Below are positions 1-9,873 of a stretch of 64,000 nt of DNA, piece after piece (position 1 is the first letter of the stretch; every line of letters begins with the position of its first letter). Origin of the DNA: Desertifilum tharense IPPAS B-1220 (lineage in GTDB: Bacteria; Cyanobacteriota; Cyanobacteriia; Cyanobacteriales; Desertifilaceae); contig NZ_MJGC01000041.1 of NCBI RefSeq assembly GCF_001746915.1, forward strand, positions 124,001 through 188,000. Direction: 5' to 3'. Under the pieces are notes generated by a model. That model was not told where the DNA came from, did not search any database, and saw only the letters and a list, made by a program, of their open reading frames with translations. Made by a program: the position numbers and the translations under genes.

Positions 1-23
1 TCTTGAGTAAAATTGCAAACGGC

Positions 24-143
24 TTAAGAGCGTTGAATTTTATCTTTTTGACTAATAAAGATCAGCGAAAGGGTGATGGGGATAACGACGATGACAGCGC
101 CCCAGACTAAGCTCCAAAGGAAGTTTGCTAGCGAAGGAGTCAT
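24..143 (-). CDS. psbX: Photosystem II protein X (PsbX)
   Basis: This 39-residue single-span protein is a small peripheral subunit of photosystem II in the thylakoid membrane. The translation starts [12 protein letters not shown], has a hydrophobic helix over about residues 9-30 and ends in [10 protein letters not shown], a layout and tail I recognise from cyanobacterial PsbX. The ATG is preceded by GAGAGGA about 5 bases upstream, a good ribosome binding site. The length matches the family. It is divergent from the yggT-like gene at 325, so the roughly 180 bases between them must hold both promoters. Its function in PSII is family knowledge; the identity rests on the sequence match alone. Confidence 0.93.
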   Translation of the reverse strand: MTPSLANFLWSLVWGAVIVVIPITLSLIFISQKDKIQRS

Positions 144-324
144 AAATCCTCTCTGTAAATAATTGAGATTGCATTCTCATCAATTTTAACGATGTGTTAC
201 ACGCTTGAGAAGTGCATTGAAGCCCTAATTGTACAGAACTTCTACCCCAAACGCGCAAGATCGACCGCCCGATAACGTTAAAATTAGAAAGCACCTGAGT
301 TACAAAACTTAAATTTGGCGACCC

Positions 325-612
325 ATGATGAGTGCGCTAAGTGTCTCTAGCTCTCTGTTAGGGCTGTTTATCGGTCTGATGACCTTTTTGTTCATTTTTC
401 GGATTATCTTAACCTGGTATCCGCAAGTAGACCTGAATCGCTTACCGTTTAATTTAATTGCCTGGCCGACCGAACCGTTTTTAATTCCCCTGCGCCAACT
501 GGTGCCACCCCTCGGTGGTGTAGATATCACCCCGATTATTTGGGTGGGCATTTTCAGCTTGGCGAGAGAACTCCTGTTAGGTCAACAAGGTTTGCTGACC
601 CTCATGCATTAG
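325..612 (+). CDS. YggT/Ycf19 family membrane protein
   Basis: A 95-residue integral membrane protein of the YggT family (Ycf19 in plastids). The family has been linked to thylakoid or membrane organisation and, in plastids, to cytochrome b6f assembly; its exact role here is not shown. A first hydrophobic segment covers about residues 8-28, the conserved middle reads [14 protein letters not shown] and [16 protein letters not shown], and a second hydrophobic segment follows at about 66-85. Two ATG codons lie in tandem at the start (325 and 328). Its stop overlaps the end of the convergent accC by 4 bases. Confidence 0.88.
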   Translation: MMSALSVSSSLLGLFIGLMTFLFIFRIILTWYPQVDLNRLPFNLIAWPTEPFLIPLRQLVPPLGGVDITPIIWVGIFSLARELLLGQQGLLTLMH

Positions 613-1952
613 CGAAAGAACTGTTCGACGAAGTTGGTATAAACTTCCCCTTTGAGAAAGGCGGGCGTTTCCAGAATCTTTTGATGAAATCCAATGGTTG
701 TGGGAACGCCTGTAATCGCACATTCGCGTAGGGCGCGACGCATCCGCTTAATGGCCGCATCGCGATCGCTTCCCCAAACAATCAGCTTACCAATCAACGA
801 ATCGTAATAAGCCGGAATCTCATAATCGGTATAAACGTGGGAATCCATCCGCACCCCAGGGCCTCCCGGCGTCAGATAGCCGCTAATCCGACCGGGATGG
901 GGACGAAAGTTATGGTCGGGGTCTTCAGCATTAATACGACATTCAATCGCATGACCGCGCAGTTTAACCTCCGCTTGAGTGAGTGCCAGTTTTTCCCCTT
1001 GGGCAATCCGGATTTGTTCGGCAATTAAATCGAGTCCCGTAATCATCTCCGTCACAGGATGCTCGACTTGAATCCGGGTATTCATCTCCATGAAATAGAA
1101 ATTTCCGTGGCGGTCTAGCAAAAACTCAACGGTTCCCGCGCCCGTATATTGAATCGATTGTGCCGCCTTCACTGCCGCATCTCCCATCACTTGGCGCAGT
1201 TGGGGCGTTAAAGCGGGGCTGGGGGCTTCTTCGAGTAACTTTTGGTGACGGCGCTGAATTGAGCAATCCCGTTCCCCTAGGTGAATTGCATTCCCATAGC
1301 TATCCGCCAGGATTTGAAATTCAATGTGGCGCGGGCGTTCAATGAATTTCTCCATGTAAACTCCCGCATTGCCAAAGGCGGCTTCGGCTTCCCCTTGGGC
1401 AGCTTGAAATAGCTTTGCGAGTTCGCTATCTTCGCGGACTAGGCGCATCCCCCGTCCGCCCCCGCCTGCTGTGGCTTTGATGATGACGGGGTAGCCAATT
1501 TTCCGGGCAACGGTTCTGGCTTCTTTTTCGTCGGTTAACAAGCCATCGCTTCCCGGAATGGTGGGAACTCCAGCCTGTTTCATGGTTTCTTTGGCGGTGG
1601 ATTTATCCCCCATTGCCCGAATCGCCGCAGGCGAAGGGCCAATAAAGGCAATTTGGTGGTCGGCACAGATTTCCGCAAATTTGGCATTTTCCGCTAGAAA
1701 GCCATAGCCGGGATGGATGGCGGTGGCATTTCGCGTTAGTGCAGCAGCAATGATGTTGGGGATATTGAGGTAACTTTTTCCACTCGGCGCTTCTCCAATA
1801 CAAACGGCTTCATCGGCCAGTTGAACGTGCAGCGCGTGCCGATCGATCGTAGAGTGAACGGCAACGGTGGATATCCCCATTTCTTCACAGGTGCGGAGGA
1901 TTCGCAGGGCGATTTCTCCGCGATTGGCAATGAGAATCTTTGAAAAACGCAT
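609..1952 (-). CDS. accC: Acetyl-CoA carboxylase, biotin carboxylase subunit
   Basis: This 447-residue enzyme carries out the ATP-dependent carboxylation of biotin on the carrier protein AccB, the first half-reaction of acetyl-CoA carboxylase in fatty-acid synthesis. It is full length for AccC. The N-terminal domain opens [14 protein letters not shown]. The ATP-grasp glycine loop [12 protein letters not shown] lies near residue 160, and the active-site stretch [14 protein letters not shown] is intact at about 285-300. The C-terminal domain starts near ECRINAEDP. The other acc genes are not adjacent. BirA, which biotinylates the carrier protein, is encoded in this window at 27116. The gene is convergent with the YggT gene and divergent from tRNA-Leu. 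Confidence 0.97.
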   Translation of the reverse strand: MRFSKILIANRGEIALRILRTCEEMGISTVAVHSTIDRHALHVQLADEAVCIGEAPSGKSYLNIPNIIAAALTRNATAIHPGYGFLAENAKFAEICADHQIAFIGPSPAAIRAMGDKSTAKETMKQAGVPTIPGSDGLLTDEKEARTVARKIGYPVIIKATAGGGGRGMRLVREDSELAKLFQAAQGEAEAAFGNAGVYMEKFIERPRHIEFQILADSYGNAIHLGERDCSIQRRHQKLLEEAPSPALTPQLRQVMGDAAVKAAQSIQYTGAGTVEFLLDRHGNFYFMEMNTRIQVEHPVTEMITGLDLIAEQIRIAQGEKLALTQAEVKLRGHAIECRINAEDPDHNFRPHPGRISGYLTPGGPGVRMDSHVYTDYEIPAYYDSLIGKLIVWGSDRDAAIKRMRRALRECAITGVPTTIGFHQKILETPAFLKGEVYTNFVEQFFR

Positions 1953-2105
1953 CTTCGGTCTTTTGGGTCAGTATTCAGTAGAATAGAAGGTTTCGCCCCC
2001 CTCTGGAAGATATTTTTCGCTTTTTGGCGATCGCCCCCAACTGAGGAGTAGGCAATTTTGAAATAAGCTGTTATGATAGTAAAGCGCTAATCCAATAGCG
2101 GATAC

Positions 2106-2186
2106 GCGGATGTGGCGGAATTGGTATACGCGCACGTTTGAGGGGCGTGTGGCTTTGCCTTGCGAGTTCGAGTCTCGCCATCCGCA
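2106..2186 (+). tRNA. trnL-GAG: tRNA-Leu (anticodon GAG)
   Basis: The acceptor arms GCGGATG (2106-2112) and CATCCGC (2179-2185) pair perfectly. The anticodon stem is CACGT/GCGTG around the loop TTGAGGG, giving anticodon GAG at 2140-2142. A long variable arm, as expected for leucine, and a T-arm GAGTTCGAGTCTC follow. The discriminator is A at 2186 and CCA is not encoded. It reads CUC and CUU codons. A -10-like TATGAT lies at 2072-2077, with no good -35 at standard spacing. Confidence 0.95.
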
Positions 2187-2245
2187 TCTTCAGTGCTGAG
2201 TGTAAAGTGCTGAGTGCTGAGTGAATAGAAGGTTCAAAACAGTAG

Positions 2246-2282
2246 AAACCCTAAGTCAGAGATAAGTTGACTTAGGGTTTTT
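2246..2282 (+). terminator. Rho-independent terminator, copy 1 (after tRNA-Leu)
   Basis: A perfect 13-bp stem, AAACCCTAAGTCA (2246-2258) with TGACTTAGGGTTT (2268-2280), has a 9-base loop and ends in Ts. The A-run before it means it could also work on the other strand. Confidence 0.85.
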
Positions 2283-2347
2283 GCCTTATCTTCAGTGCTG
2301 AGTAGAAAGTGCTGAGTGCTGAGTGAAGAGAAGGTTCAAACAATTAG

Positions 2348-2386
2348 AAACCCTGAGTCAGAGATAAGTTGACTTGGGGTTTTTGT
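2348..2386 (+). terminator. Rho-independent terminator, copy 2
   Basis: AAACCCTGAGTCA (2348-2360) pairs with TGACTTGGGGTTT (2370-2382). The differences from copy 1 turn two Watson-Crick pairs into G-U wobbles, so the hairpin is kept. TTTTGTTTTTT follows. Confidence 0.83.
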
Positions 2387-2389
2387 TTT

Positions 2390-2594
2390 TTATCCGCAAT
2401 CAGGATAGTCAGTTTCTAACATCCACAACGCTACCCAATCAAAACCCAGAACCCTACTCCACTCTTTCATCCCCCCATCTCCCCATCTCCCCATCTCCCC
2501 ATCTCCCCATCCCCACTCAGCACTCAGCACTTTCCACTCAGCACTAAGGGAAGGCGTTATGATAATAAACGAAGTTTAAGTTCTGTAAAGAAAG
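2390..2594. repeat. Short tandem repeats (CCCCATCT, CACTCAGCA) before chorismate lyase
   Basis: About five CCCCATCT units lie at 2471-2513, followed by CACTCAGCA-type units to about 2545. After the repeats, GTTATGATAATAAA (from about 2557) contains a TATGAT -10-like hexamer that may serve the next gene. No coding potential is seen. Confidence 0.75.
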
Positions 2595-3215
2595 TTGACT
2601 GCAAGCGTTGAATCGACCACTGGCGTTACTTTACCGAAATCGTGGCACGCGCTGCAAACGATTTGGCAGGGGGGAGAATCGGTAGTTCAGCAGGGTTTAC
2701 CCCATCGCCAACTGGCCCCGGCTTGGCAAATTTTGCTGTTGGGGGATGGTTCGCCAACTCGTCACCTGCAACTGCTGACGGGGGAACCCACTGAGGTAGA
2801 TGTGATTGATATGTCCCATATTGGGACAGATTTGGATGGGGCCCCGCGACAAATTCAGAGGGTACCAGGGCCCAGATTGCGGCGTCAGGTGTGGCTGAGG
2901 ACGGCTTCGGGTCAGCGGTTGGCTTATGCCACTTCTTGGTGGGAAGCTAGCCATGTGGATGAATATTTACAGAATCGCAATCTCCCGATTTGGGCAAGTT
3001 TGGCGCGGTTGCGGACGGAGTTGTATCGCGATGTTCAAGGACTTTATTACGGTCATTCAGCGGCGTTAGAAGAGGCGTTTGACCAGCAGGGGCCGTTTTG
3101 GGGTCGTCATTATCTGTTCTGGCATCATGGACGACCTTTGACGTTGATTTATGAGGTGTTTTCGCCTTACTTAACCCAGTATCTGGGTTCAACCCAACTT
3201 GAGGTTGAGGATTAA
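2595..3215 (+). CDS. Chorismate lyase (chorismate-pyruvate lyase, cyanobacterial DUF98 type)
   Basis: This 206-residue protein resembles the cyanobacterial chorismate lyase family (DUF98/UbiC-like). That family removes pyruvate from chorismate to give 4-hydroxybenzoate, the head-group precursor of plastoquinone. Family-type stretches are RHLQLLTGEPTEVDVIDM near residue 57, RLRRQVWLRTASGQRLAYATS near 100, and FWGRHYLFWHHGRPLTLIYE near 168. The start is a TTG in AAAGTTGACTGC; no in-frame ATG precedes the conserved part, so the exact start is uncertain. It is convergent with purF. Confidence 0.88.
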   Translation: MTASVESTTGVTLPKSWHALQTIWQGGESVVQQGLPHRQLAPAWQILLLGDGSPTRHLQLLTGEPTEVDVIDMSHIGTDLDGAPRQIQRVPGPRLRRQVWLRTASGQRLAYATSWWEASHVDEYLQNRNLPIWASLARLRTELYRDVQGLYYGHSAALEEAFDQQGPFWGRHYLFWHHGRPLTLIYEVFSPYLTQYLGSTQLEVED

Positions 3216-3221
3216 GGGGGT

Positions 3222-3248
3222 GTTGGGTCGCGCTGCGCTTGACCCAAC
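3222..3248. repeat. REP-like inverted repeat between convergent genes
   Basis: GTTGGGTC (3222-3229) pairs perfectly with GACCCAAC (3241-3248) across an 11-base loop, between the ends of the chorismate lyase gene and purF. It belongs to the same GTTGGGT/ACCCAAC class seen after pgsA at 45.5-45.9 kb. It may act as a transcript end without a T-run. Confidence 0.7.
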
Positions 3249-3259
3249 CTACGCGAGAA

Positions 3260-4762
3260 TTAGCCAAGAGCGATCGCTTTCTCTAACATGAGCTTAGACC
3301 GTTTCAGCAATTCGGGGACGGGAACGGGGTAATCTCCGGTAAAGCAAGCCGAACAGAAGCTATTGGGGTCTTCTCCGGTGGATTTCAGCATTCCTTCCCA
3401 ACTCAAATAAGCGAGACTATCGACGCCGATTTGTTGGGCAATTTCTTCTACAGACTTGGTGGCTGCAATCAGTTGGTCTTGGTTATCGGTATCAATGCCA
3501 TAGAAGCAAGGATGGGTAACGGGGGGAGAAGACACTCGCATATGCACTTCTGTCGCCCCGGCGTCGCGGATGGCTTGCACCAGTTTGCGGCTAGTGGTAC
3601 CCCGGACAATGGAATCATCTACGACAATGACCCGTTTGCCATTCAGGACATCTTTGAGGGGGTTGAGCTTCATTTTAATCCCCGATTCCCGCATTTTTTG
3701 GGTGGGTTGAATGAAGGTGCGACCCACGTAGCGGTTTTTGATTAAGCCTTCAGCGTAGGTAATGCCGGATTCTTGAGAGAAACCAATGGCTGCTGGAATT
3801 CCAGAGTCGGGAACGCCGATAATTAAATCGACATCGGCGGGCGATTCTTTGGCGAGTTGGCGTCCAATTCGCATCCGATAGCTGTAGAGGCTTTCCCCTT
3901 CCATGATGCTATCGGGACGGGCGAAGTAAATCATTTCAAAGATGCATAGCTTGCGTTCGGGTTTTTGCGTCCAATGGAAGGAAGCAACGCCTGCATCGGT
4001 AATCCAAACCAGTTCGCCCGGTTCCACGTCGCGGACATATTCTGCGCCAATGATATCTAGGCCGCAGGTTTCGGAGGCGAGGACGTAACGCTGGGGGTTG
4101 TTACCTAGGGTACCGAGAACGAGGGGGCGAATGCCGTTGGGGTCGCGGACGCCCATGACGCCTACGGGGGTACCGACGACTAAGCTAAAGGCCCCTTGGC
4201 ACCAGTGGAAGGCGCTAATTGCCGCTTCTAACCAATCTTTACCTCTATCGACTTCCGATGCGATCGCCAATGCAATCATTTCTGAATCGGTGGTGGTCAG
4301 AAAGTTACAGTTGCGCTGTTCGAGTTTTGAGCGCAAATTGGCTGTATTGACTAAGTTACCATTATGTGCAAGTGCCAGGGAGCCAAGCCGGGTTTCGATG
4401 ACTGCGGGTTGAGCATTGACGACGCGGCTAGAACCTGTAGTGGAGTAGCGCGTATGTCCGACTCCGATAGAACCTTTGAGTTCGCTGAGAATCGTTTCGC
4501 TAAACACTTGAGAGACTAGCCCCATCTCTTTGTAAAGATGTACCTTTTCTCCCTCGAACGTGGCAATTCCGGCAGATTCTTGACCGCGATGTTGTAAAGC
4601 ATACAGTCCAAAGTAGGTCAGTTTGGCAACATCTTCTTCAGGGGCATAGATGCCAAAAACACCGCAGGCTTCTTCGGGCTTATCGACTGAGCGCTCGATA
4701 TCGAGTTCAGTGGATTGACCTTCCGGCTGGGACGCATCGTCATAGGGATAATTCGGCTTCAT
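3260..4762 (-). CDS. purF: Amidophosphoribosyltransferase (PurF)
   Basis: This enzyme makes 5-phosphoribosylamine from PRPP and glutamine, the committed step of purine synthesis. The N-terminal nucleophile domain starts at CGVFGIYAPEED; the cysteine is residue 33 from this start, so a propeptide would be removed. LQHRGQESAGIATF is intact, as is the PRPP loop VIVVDDSIVRGTTS near residue 365. C-terminal cysteines at CFYGID and FCSACF may bind an Fe-S cluster, as in Bacillus PurF. I chose the ATG at 4762 because AGGAG lies 12 bases before it; an ATG at 4789 and a TTG at 4807 are also in frame. purL lies just upstream on the same strand. Confidence 0.96.
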   Translation of the reverse strand: MKPNYPYDDASQPEGQSTELDIERSVDKPEEACGVFGIYAPEEDVAKLTYFGLYALQHRGQESAGIATFEGEKVHLYKEMGLVSQVFSETILSELKGSIGVGHTRYSTTGSSRVVNAQPAVIETRLGSLALAHNGNLVNTANLRSKLEQRNCNFLTTTDSEMIALAIASEVDRGKDWLEAAISAFHWCQGAFSLVVGTPVGVMGVRDPNGIRPLVLGTLGNNPQRYVLASETCGLDIIGAEYVRDVEPGELVWITDAGVASFHWTQKPERKLCIFEMIYFARPDSIMEGESLYSYRMRIGRQLAKESPADVDLIIGVPDSGIPAAIGFSQESGITYAEGLIKNRYVGRTFIQPTQKMRESGIKMKLNPLKDVLNGKRVIVVDDSIVRGTTSRKLVQAIRDAGATEVHMRVSSPPVTHPCFYGIDTDNQDQLIAATKSVEEIAQQIGVDSLAYLSWEGMLKSTGEDPNSFCSACFTGDYPVPVPELLKRSKLMLEKAIALG

Positions 4763-4951
4763 GCTACAGCTTGGCTCCTGATAAAGCATTGTTGGTAAAA
4801 GGGGCAATGAGAAAACAAATGTATCCGCAGATACATTTTATTCAGATTAAAGTTTTCTTAATCTTTACCACTCACTAGAGTAACGTAACAGAAAGTTACA
4901 CGGGATAAACTTAGGGTAACAAGTTTATCCCCAGGTGACACGGAGGGTTTG

Positions 4952-7306
4952 CTACACCACAAGGCGGCGTTCTATCGCGTTGTAGTAGCGATCGCTCAAG
5001 GGAGCGACATTAAGATTAATTAAAGATAGTTCGGGATTCGCGAAAACATGCAAAGGTGTATCGGCAGAGCCAACACGACCCAAGCATTGCCAATGGCTTC
5101 CCAGTTGCTCCTGTAAATAGGATTCCCAAGTTGCAGCGCGATCGCCCTCAACAGAAACAATAATTCTAGCGCCCCCTTCTGCAAACAGCACTTCATCCCA
5201 ACGACAATCTGAAAGAGATTGGGGTAAATTCAGATGAATTTCCGCCCCGCGCTGGCTGCTAATACAGCATTCCGCCAACGCCACCGCTAAACCGCCTTCC
5301 GCACAATCATGGGCCGAACGAATCCAACCTTGAGCAATGCCATAGCGACAGGCAGCTTGCACGCGGCGTTCTAGGTCAAAATCTACAAATGGGGGTTGTC
5401 CGGCGACTGTTTGATGAAGCGCAGCCAGATATTCAGACGCGCCTAACGTTAGATGCGGAGTGCGATAGTTTTGGGGGTTTACAGAGTAGCCTAACAAATA
5501 AATGCGATCGCCCTCAGCCTGCCAACCTTGGGTACAGACCTTTTGCAAATCCTCTACTAACCCCACCATCCCGACAACCGGCGTCGGATAAATCGGTTGC
5601 GGGTTGCCTTGAGCATCCAGCGTCTCATTATACAGCGAGACATTCCCCCCCGTTACCGGCGTTTCAAACACCTCACAAGCCTCCGCCAACCCGCGACAGG
5701 CTTCTGCTAGCTGCCAATACCCAATTGGTTTTTCAGGACTGCCAAAATTGAGATTATCCGTTACCGCCAACGGTTCGGCCCCCACGCAACTGAGATTTCT
5801 CGCCGCTTCTGCAACTACCGCCTTCGCCCCCTCATAGGGATTGAGGTACACATAGCGAGAATTACAATCAACCGTAGCAGCAACCCCCGTATTGTAAGAC
5901 GGCCCATTCCCCGCTTCAGGAATTTGCGGCCGCAAGCGCACCACCGCCGCATCTGCATCCCCTGGTAGCACCCGCGTATTATTCTGGACTTGATGGTCGT
6001 ACTGGCGATAAACCCATCGCTTAGAGGCAATTGAAGGCGTATCGAGTAACGTCAATAACACCTCATTCCAGCTTTGCGATCCTAACCCCGTCTCGCTGCA
6101 AGGAGGTAACGCATCCGGCGACCATTCCCAAGCTTTGCGGGCATATTCTGGAGGTTCGGCTAAGACTTGGCGCTCGTAGATTGGCGTATTATCAGCTAAA
6201 GCCGTAGCGGGAATTTCTGCGGCCACAACTCCTTTAAAAAAGATTCTCACAATTGGATCGGCAATCACCTGTCCTGCAACAACAGCTTGCAACCCCCAAC
6301 GATGGAAAATATCAATTAACTCCTGTTCGCGTCCCTTTTCAGCAACAAATAACATCCGTTCTTGAGATTCCGAGAGCAAATACTCGTAAGGAACCATCCC
6401 CGTTTCGCGCACGGGAACCAAATCTAAATCAAATTCAATCCCAACGCCCCCTTTAGCAGCCATTTCCGAAGTCGAACAGGTAATTCCGGCGGCCCCCATA
6501 TCTTGGGCGGCGACAACAGCCCCCGTTTTAAAGGCTTCTAAACAGGCTTCTACAAGGGATTTTTCTAAAAAGGGATCGCCTACCTGTACCGCCGGACGGT
6601 CATCCATTGAAGCATCGCTAAGTTCGGCGCTAGCAAAACTTGCACCCCCCATCCCATCGCGTCCTGTAGTCGAACCCACATATAAAACGGGGTTGCCAAT
6701 CCCGGAAGCGCCCGATTTAATAATTTCAGGCGTTTCCATTAGCCCTAGTGCCATCGCGTTGACTAAGGGATTTCCAGAATAGGCCCGATCGAAGTAAACT
6801 TCACCCCCCACCGTAGGAACGCCGAAACAGTTACCGTAGTGGGCAATTCCAGCGACAACGCCATTAAAAATCCGGCGGGTTCTGGCATCCTCTAGGGAAC
6901 CAAAACGCAGGGAATTGAGGGCAGCAATGGGACGCGCCCCCATCGTAAAGATATCGCGGAGAATACCGCCGACACCTGTTGCAGCCCCTTGGAAAGGTTC
7001 TACAGCCGACGGGTGGTTGTGGGATTCAATTTTGAAGGCGAGGCGAAACCCGTTCCCGACATCAACCACTCCAGCGTTTTCTCCAGGGCCTACCAGGATT
7101 CTTTTCCCTTCGGTGGGAAATTGTTTAAGCAGAGGTCTGGAATTTTTATAACAGCAATGTTCTGACCACATAACGCCGAACATCCCCAGTTCTGCTTTGT
7201 TGGGATGCCGACCGAGGCGATTGACAATTTCAGTATATTCTTCGGGTTTAATCCCTTCGTCAGCAATTTCTTCAGGGGAAAAGGGCGCTTCGGAGATGAC
7301 AGACAT
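4952..7306 (-). CDS. purL: Phosphoribosylformylglycinamidine synthase subunit PurL
   Basis: This 784-residue protein is the synthetase subunit of FGAM synthase, which works with PurQ and PurS (not in this window). It is the short PurL without a fused glutaminase. Motifs include [17 protein letters not shown] near residue 45, [21 protein letters not shown] near 90 and [16 protein letters not shown] near 290, then the second half with [12 protein letters not shown] and [11 protein letters not shown]. The ATG at 7306 (MSVISEAPF) is preferred over a TTG 9 bases upstream. It precedes purF with a 190-base gap, the common purL-purF order, so cotranscription is likely. Confidence 0.96.
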   Translation of the reverse strand: MSVISEAPFSPEEIADEGIKPEEYTEIVNRLGRHPNKAELGMFGVMWSEHCCYKNSRPLLKQFPTEGKRILVGPGENAGVVDVGNGFRLAFKIESHNHPSAVEPFQGAATGVGGILRDIFTMGARPIAALNSLRFGSLEDARTRRIFNGVVAGIAHYGNCFGVPTVGGEVYFDRAYSGNPLVNAMALGLMETPEIIKSGASGIGNPVLYVGSTTGRDGMGGASFASAELSDASMDDRPAVQVGDPFLEKSLVEACLEAFKTGAVVAAQDMGAAGITCSTSEMAAKGGVGIEFDLDLVPVRETGMVPYEYLLSESQERMLFVAEKGREQELIDIFHRWGLQAVVAGQVIADPIVRIFFKGVVAAEIPATALADNTPIYERQVLAEPPEYARKAWEWSPDALPPCSETGLGSQSWNEVLLTLLDTPSIASKRWVYRQYDHQVQNNTRVLPGDADAAVVRLRPQIPEAGNGPSYNTGVAATVDCNSRYVYLNPYEGAKAVVAEAARNLSCVGAEPLAVTDNLNFGSPEKPIGYWQLAEACRGLAEACEVFETPVTGGNVSLYNETLDAQGNPQPIYPTPVVGMVGLVEDLQKVCTQGWQAEGDRIYLLGYSVNPQNYRTPHLTLGASEYLAALHQTVAGQPPFVDFDLERRVQAACRYGIAQGWIRSAHDCAEGGLAVALAECCISSQRGAEIHLNLPQSLSDCRWDEVLFAEGGARIIVSVEGDRAATWESYLQEQLGSHWQCLGRVGSADTPLHVFANPELSLINLNVAPLSDRYYNAIERRLVV

Positions 7307-7315
7307 GGATCGCAA

Positions 7316-7581
7316 CGGAACAGGACAGGGTTAATTGTATAGCACGGAGAAGAAGGGAGTTGGGAATTGGGAGTTGGGGGTTGGGGAGAAGAGGGGAATT
7401 GGGAGTTATTGGAACGTCTCCTCCCAAATCCGTTTGTCCTAACCGATGCGTCCACTGCTATATCTAGAACAATAGCCGATTGACTTTCATCCCCCCATCT
7501 CCCCATCTCCCCACCCCCCCATCCTCTTCTTCCCCAACCCCCAACTCCTAATTCCCAATTCCCTGCTCTCCCATCTCCACT
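7316..7581. repeat. Short tandem repeat region between purL and psaB
   Basis: GGGAGTTG/GGGAATTG units lie at about 7355-7410 and CCCCATCT units at about 7492-7530. Between them, 7437-7455 is an exact inverted copy of 23275-23293. No gene is visible. Confidence 0.75.
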
Positions 7582-7615
7582 AAAAAGACCCCAAGAAGAG
7601 TTCCTGGGGCTTTTT
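7582..7615 (-). terminator. Terminator of psaB
   Basis: Read on the minus strand, AAAAAGCCCCAGGAAC, a short loop and TTCTTGGGGTCTTTTT form a GC-rich stem with a T-tail about 26 bases after the psaB stop. It is A/T-flanked on both sides, so it could act in both directions. Confidence 0.85.
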
Positions 7616-7641
7616 GTTAGCTATTCAGATAGCAGGGGCGT

Positions 7642-9873
7642 TTAACCAAACTTACCGGCTGTCGAAGCAATTAAGAACGCAGCATAGGTGAGGATGTAAC
7701 CCACGGTGAAGTGAACGACTCCGGTTAACCAACCTTGAACGATGGATAGAGAGACGGGTTTGTCTTTCCAGCGAACTAAGTTAGCAAGCGGCGTGCGTTC
7801 GTGCGCCCAAACGAGGGTTTCAATTAACTCTTGCCAGTAACCGCGCCAGCTAATTAGGAACATGAACCCGGTTGCCCAAACGAGGTGTCCAAACAGGAAC
7901 ATCCACGCCCAGACTGAGAGGTTTGTGGTTCCGTAGGGGTTGTAACCGTTAATGACTTGGGCGGAGTATAGCCAGAGGTAATCGCGGAACCATCCCATTA
8001 AGTAGGTGGAGCTTTCGGCAAACTGAGCAACGTTACCTTGCCAAATTCCTAGATGCTTCCAGTGGAAGTAGAAAGTAATCCACCCCAAGGTGTTGAGCAT
8101 CCAGAAGAGGGCGAGGAAGAAAGATTGCTCCCAAGCGGAGGTTTGGCAAGTGCCACCCCGACCGGGGCCGTCGCAGGGGAAGGTGAAACCGAAGTCTTTC
8201 TTATCGGGGAAAAGCTTGGTTCCACGGGCATCCAAAGCACCTTTAACGCAAATTAAGGTGGTGGTATGCAGGCCCAGCGCGATCGCATGGTGAACCAAGA
8301 AATCGCCAGGGCCAATGGTGAGGAACAAGGAGTTGGTGCCGCTGTTGATGGCATCTAACCAGCCGGGTAGCCAAACGTTACCGTAGTTGGGCCAAGCGGT
8401 ATGGGCGATGCTATCGGGATTGGAGAGCAACACATCCATCCCATACAGGGCTTTACCGTGCGCTGCTTGAATGAATTGAGCAAACACCGGTTCAATCAAA
8501 ATTTGCTTTTCTGGGGTGCCAAAGGCAACCACAACGTCGTTATGGACGTATAAGCCGAGGGTATGGAAACCCAAGAACAGGGACACCCAGCTTAGGTGGG
8601 AGATAATCGCTTCTTTATGTTGCAAGACGCGATCTAAGACGTTGCCTTTATTTTGTTCGGGGTCGTAGTCTCGTACCCAGAAGATGGCACTATGGGCAAA
8701 TGCACCGACCATCAAAAAGCCTGCAATGTACTGGTGATGAGTGTACAGGGCGGCTTGAGTGGTGAAGTCCTTTGCCATGAAGGCGTAGGGCGGTAGGGAG
8801 TACATGTGCTGGGCTACCAAGGAGGTAATCACGCCCAAGGCAGCGAGGTGAATCCCTAATTGGAAGTGCAACGAGTTGTTATAGGTGTCGTACAGCCCTT
8901 GGTGAGGGAGGTTGAACTGTCCTTCGTTGGGAATGCCAAATAAAGGTTGTTTGGAGTTCAACATCTCTTTGATGCTATGACCAATCCCGAAGTTGGTTCG
9001 GTACATGTGGCCGGCAATGATGAAGATGACGGCGATCGCCAAATGGTGATGCGCCATATCTGTTAACCACAAGGATTGGGTTTGGGGATGGAATCCCCCT
9101 AAGAAGGTGAGAATGGCGGTTCCCGCACCATCGGCGGTACCAAAGGTATGATTCAGCGCGTCCGGATTTTGAGCGTAAGCCCCCCAATTTCCGGTAAAGA
9201 AGGGACGCAACCCCGCCGGGTGCGGCAGTGTGGAGAGGAAGTTATCCCATCCGACGTGTTGTCCGCGAGATTCGGGGATGGCGACGTGAACCAAGTGCCC
9301 CGTCCATGCTAGGGCGCTGACCCCAAATAACCCCGCTAGGTGGTGATTGAGGCGAGATTCGGCGTTCTTGAACCAAGATAAGCTGGGACGGAATTTAGGC
9401 TGAAGGTGCAACCAACCCGCAAATAGGAAAACTGCGGAGAGAAGCAGGAGGAATATTGCCCCTTGGTAGAGGTCATTATTCGTCCGCATCCCAATGGTGT
9501 ACCACCAGTGATAAACCCCGGAATAGGCGATGTTAACGGGGTTGTTGGCACCCGCTTGCGTGAAAGCGTCCACGGCGGGCGAACCAAATTGCGGGTCCCA
9601 AATTGCATGAGCAATGGGACGGACGTTGAGCGGATCTTTGATCCACTGTTCAAAGTTACCCTGCCAGGCCACATGGAACAGGTTGCCTGAAGTCCACAGG
9701 AAGATGATGGCGAGGTGGCCGAAGTGGGAGGCGAAAATCTTTTGGTAAAGATTCTCCTCTGTCATGCCATCTTGACCTTCAAAGTCGTGCGCTGTGGCAA
9801 TCCCGTACCAGAGCCGACGCGTGGTCGGGTCCTGGGCGGTATCTTTACTAAATTTTGGAAATTTTGCTGCCAT
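7642..9873 (-). CDS. psaB: Photosystem I P700 chlorophyll a apoprotein A2 (PsaB), unlinked copy
   Basis: A 743-residue PsaB, one of the two large PSI subunits that bind P700 and the FX iron-sulfur cluster. Motifs are intact: the N-terminus with [16 protein letters not shown], the FX loop [12 protein letters not shown] with both cysteines, [19 protein letters not shown] near the electron-transfer histidines, and the C-terminus [16 protein letters not shown]. Eleven membrane helices are expected. psaA normally lies just upstream in a psaA-psaB operon, but the 626 bases upstream hold no psaA and a different gene lies beyond. The segment [20 protein letters not shown] and [14 protein letters not shown] differ from typical PsaB, which fits a paralogue such as the stand-alone psaB2 reported in some Nostocales. 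GGAGG precedes the ATG by about 14 bases. Confidence 0.95.
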   Translation of the reverse strand: MAAKFPKFSKDTAQDPTTRRLWYGIATAHDFEGQDGMTEENLYQKIFASHFGHLAIIFLWTSGNLFHVAWQGNFEQWIKDPLNVRPIAHAIWDPQFGSPAVDAFTQAGANNPVNIAYSGVYHWWYTIGMRTNNDLYQGAIFLLLLSAVFLFAGWLHLQPKFRPSLSWFKNAESRLNHHLAGLFGVSALAWTGHLVHVAIPESRGQHVGWDNFLSTLPHPAGLRPFFTGNWGAYAQNPDALNHTFGTADGAGTAILTFLGGFHPQTQSLWLTDMAHHHLAIAVIFIIAGHMYRTNFGIGHSIKEMLNSKQPLFGIPNEGQFNLPHQGLYDTYNNSLHFQLGIHLAALGVITSLVAQHMYSLPPYAFMAKDFTTQAALYTHHQYIAGFLMVGAFAHSAIFWVRDYDPEQNKGNVLDRVLQHKEAIISHLSWVSLFLGFHTLGLYVHNDVVVAFGTPEKQILIEPVFAQFIQAAHGKALYGMDVLLSNPDSIAHTAWPNYGNVWLPGWLDAINSGTNSLFLTIGPGDFLVHHAIALGLHTTTLICVKGALDARGTKLFPDKKDFGFTFPCDGPGRGGTCQTSAWEQSFFLALFWMLNTLGWITFYFHWKHLGIWQGNVAQFAESSTYLMGWFRDYLWLYSAQVINGYNPYGTTNLSVWAWMFLFGHLVWATGFMFLISWRGYWQELIETLVWAHERTPLANLVRWKDKPVSLSIVQGWLTGVVHFTVGYILTYAAFLIASTAGKFG

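Larger units (their letters stand above)
2186..2389 (+). repeat. Two tandem copies of a 102-bp tRNA-tail/terminator module
   Basis: Two units begin with ATCTTCAGTGCTGAG at 2186 and 2288, a period of 102 bases. Each holds a few GTGCTGA repeats, then GAAGGTTCAAA, then a hairpin ending in a T-run. The units are nearly identical, so this is a direct duplication of the sequence immediately downstream of the tRNA gene. Confidence 0.85.
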
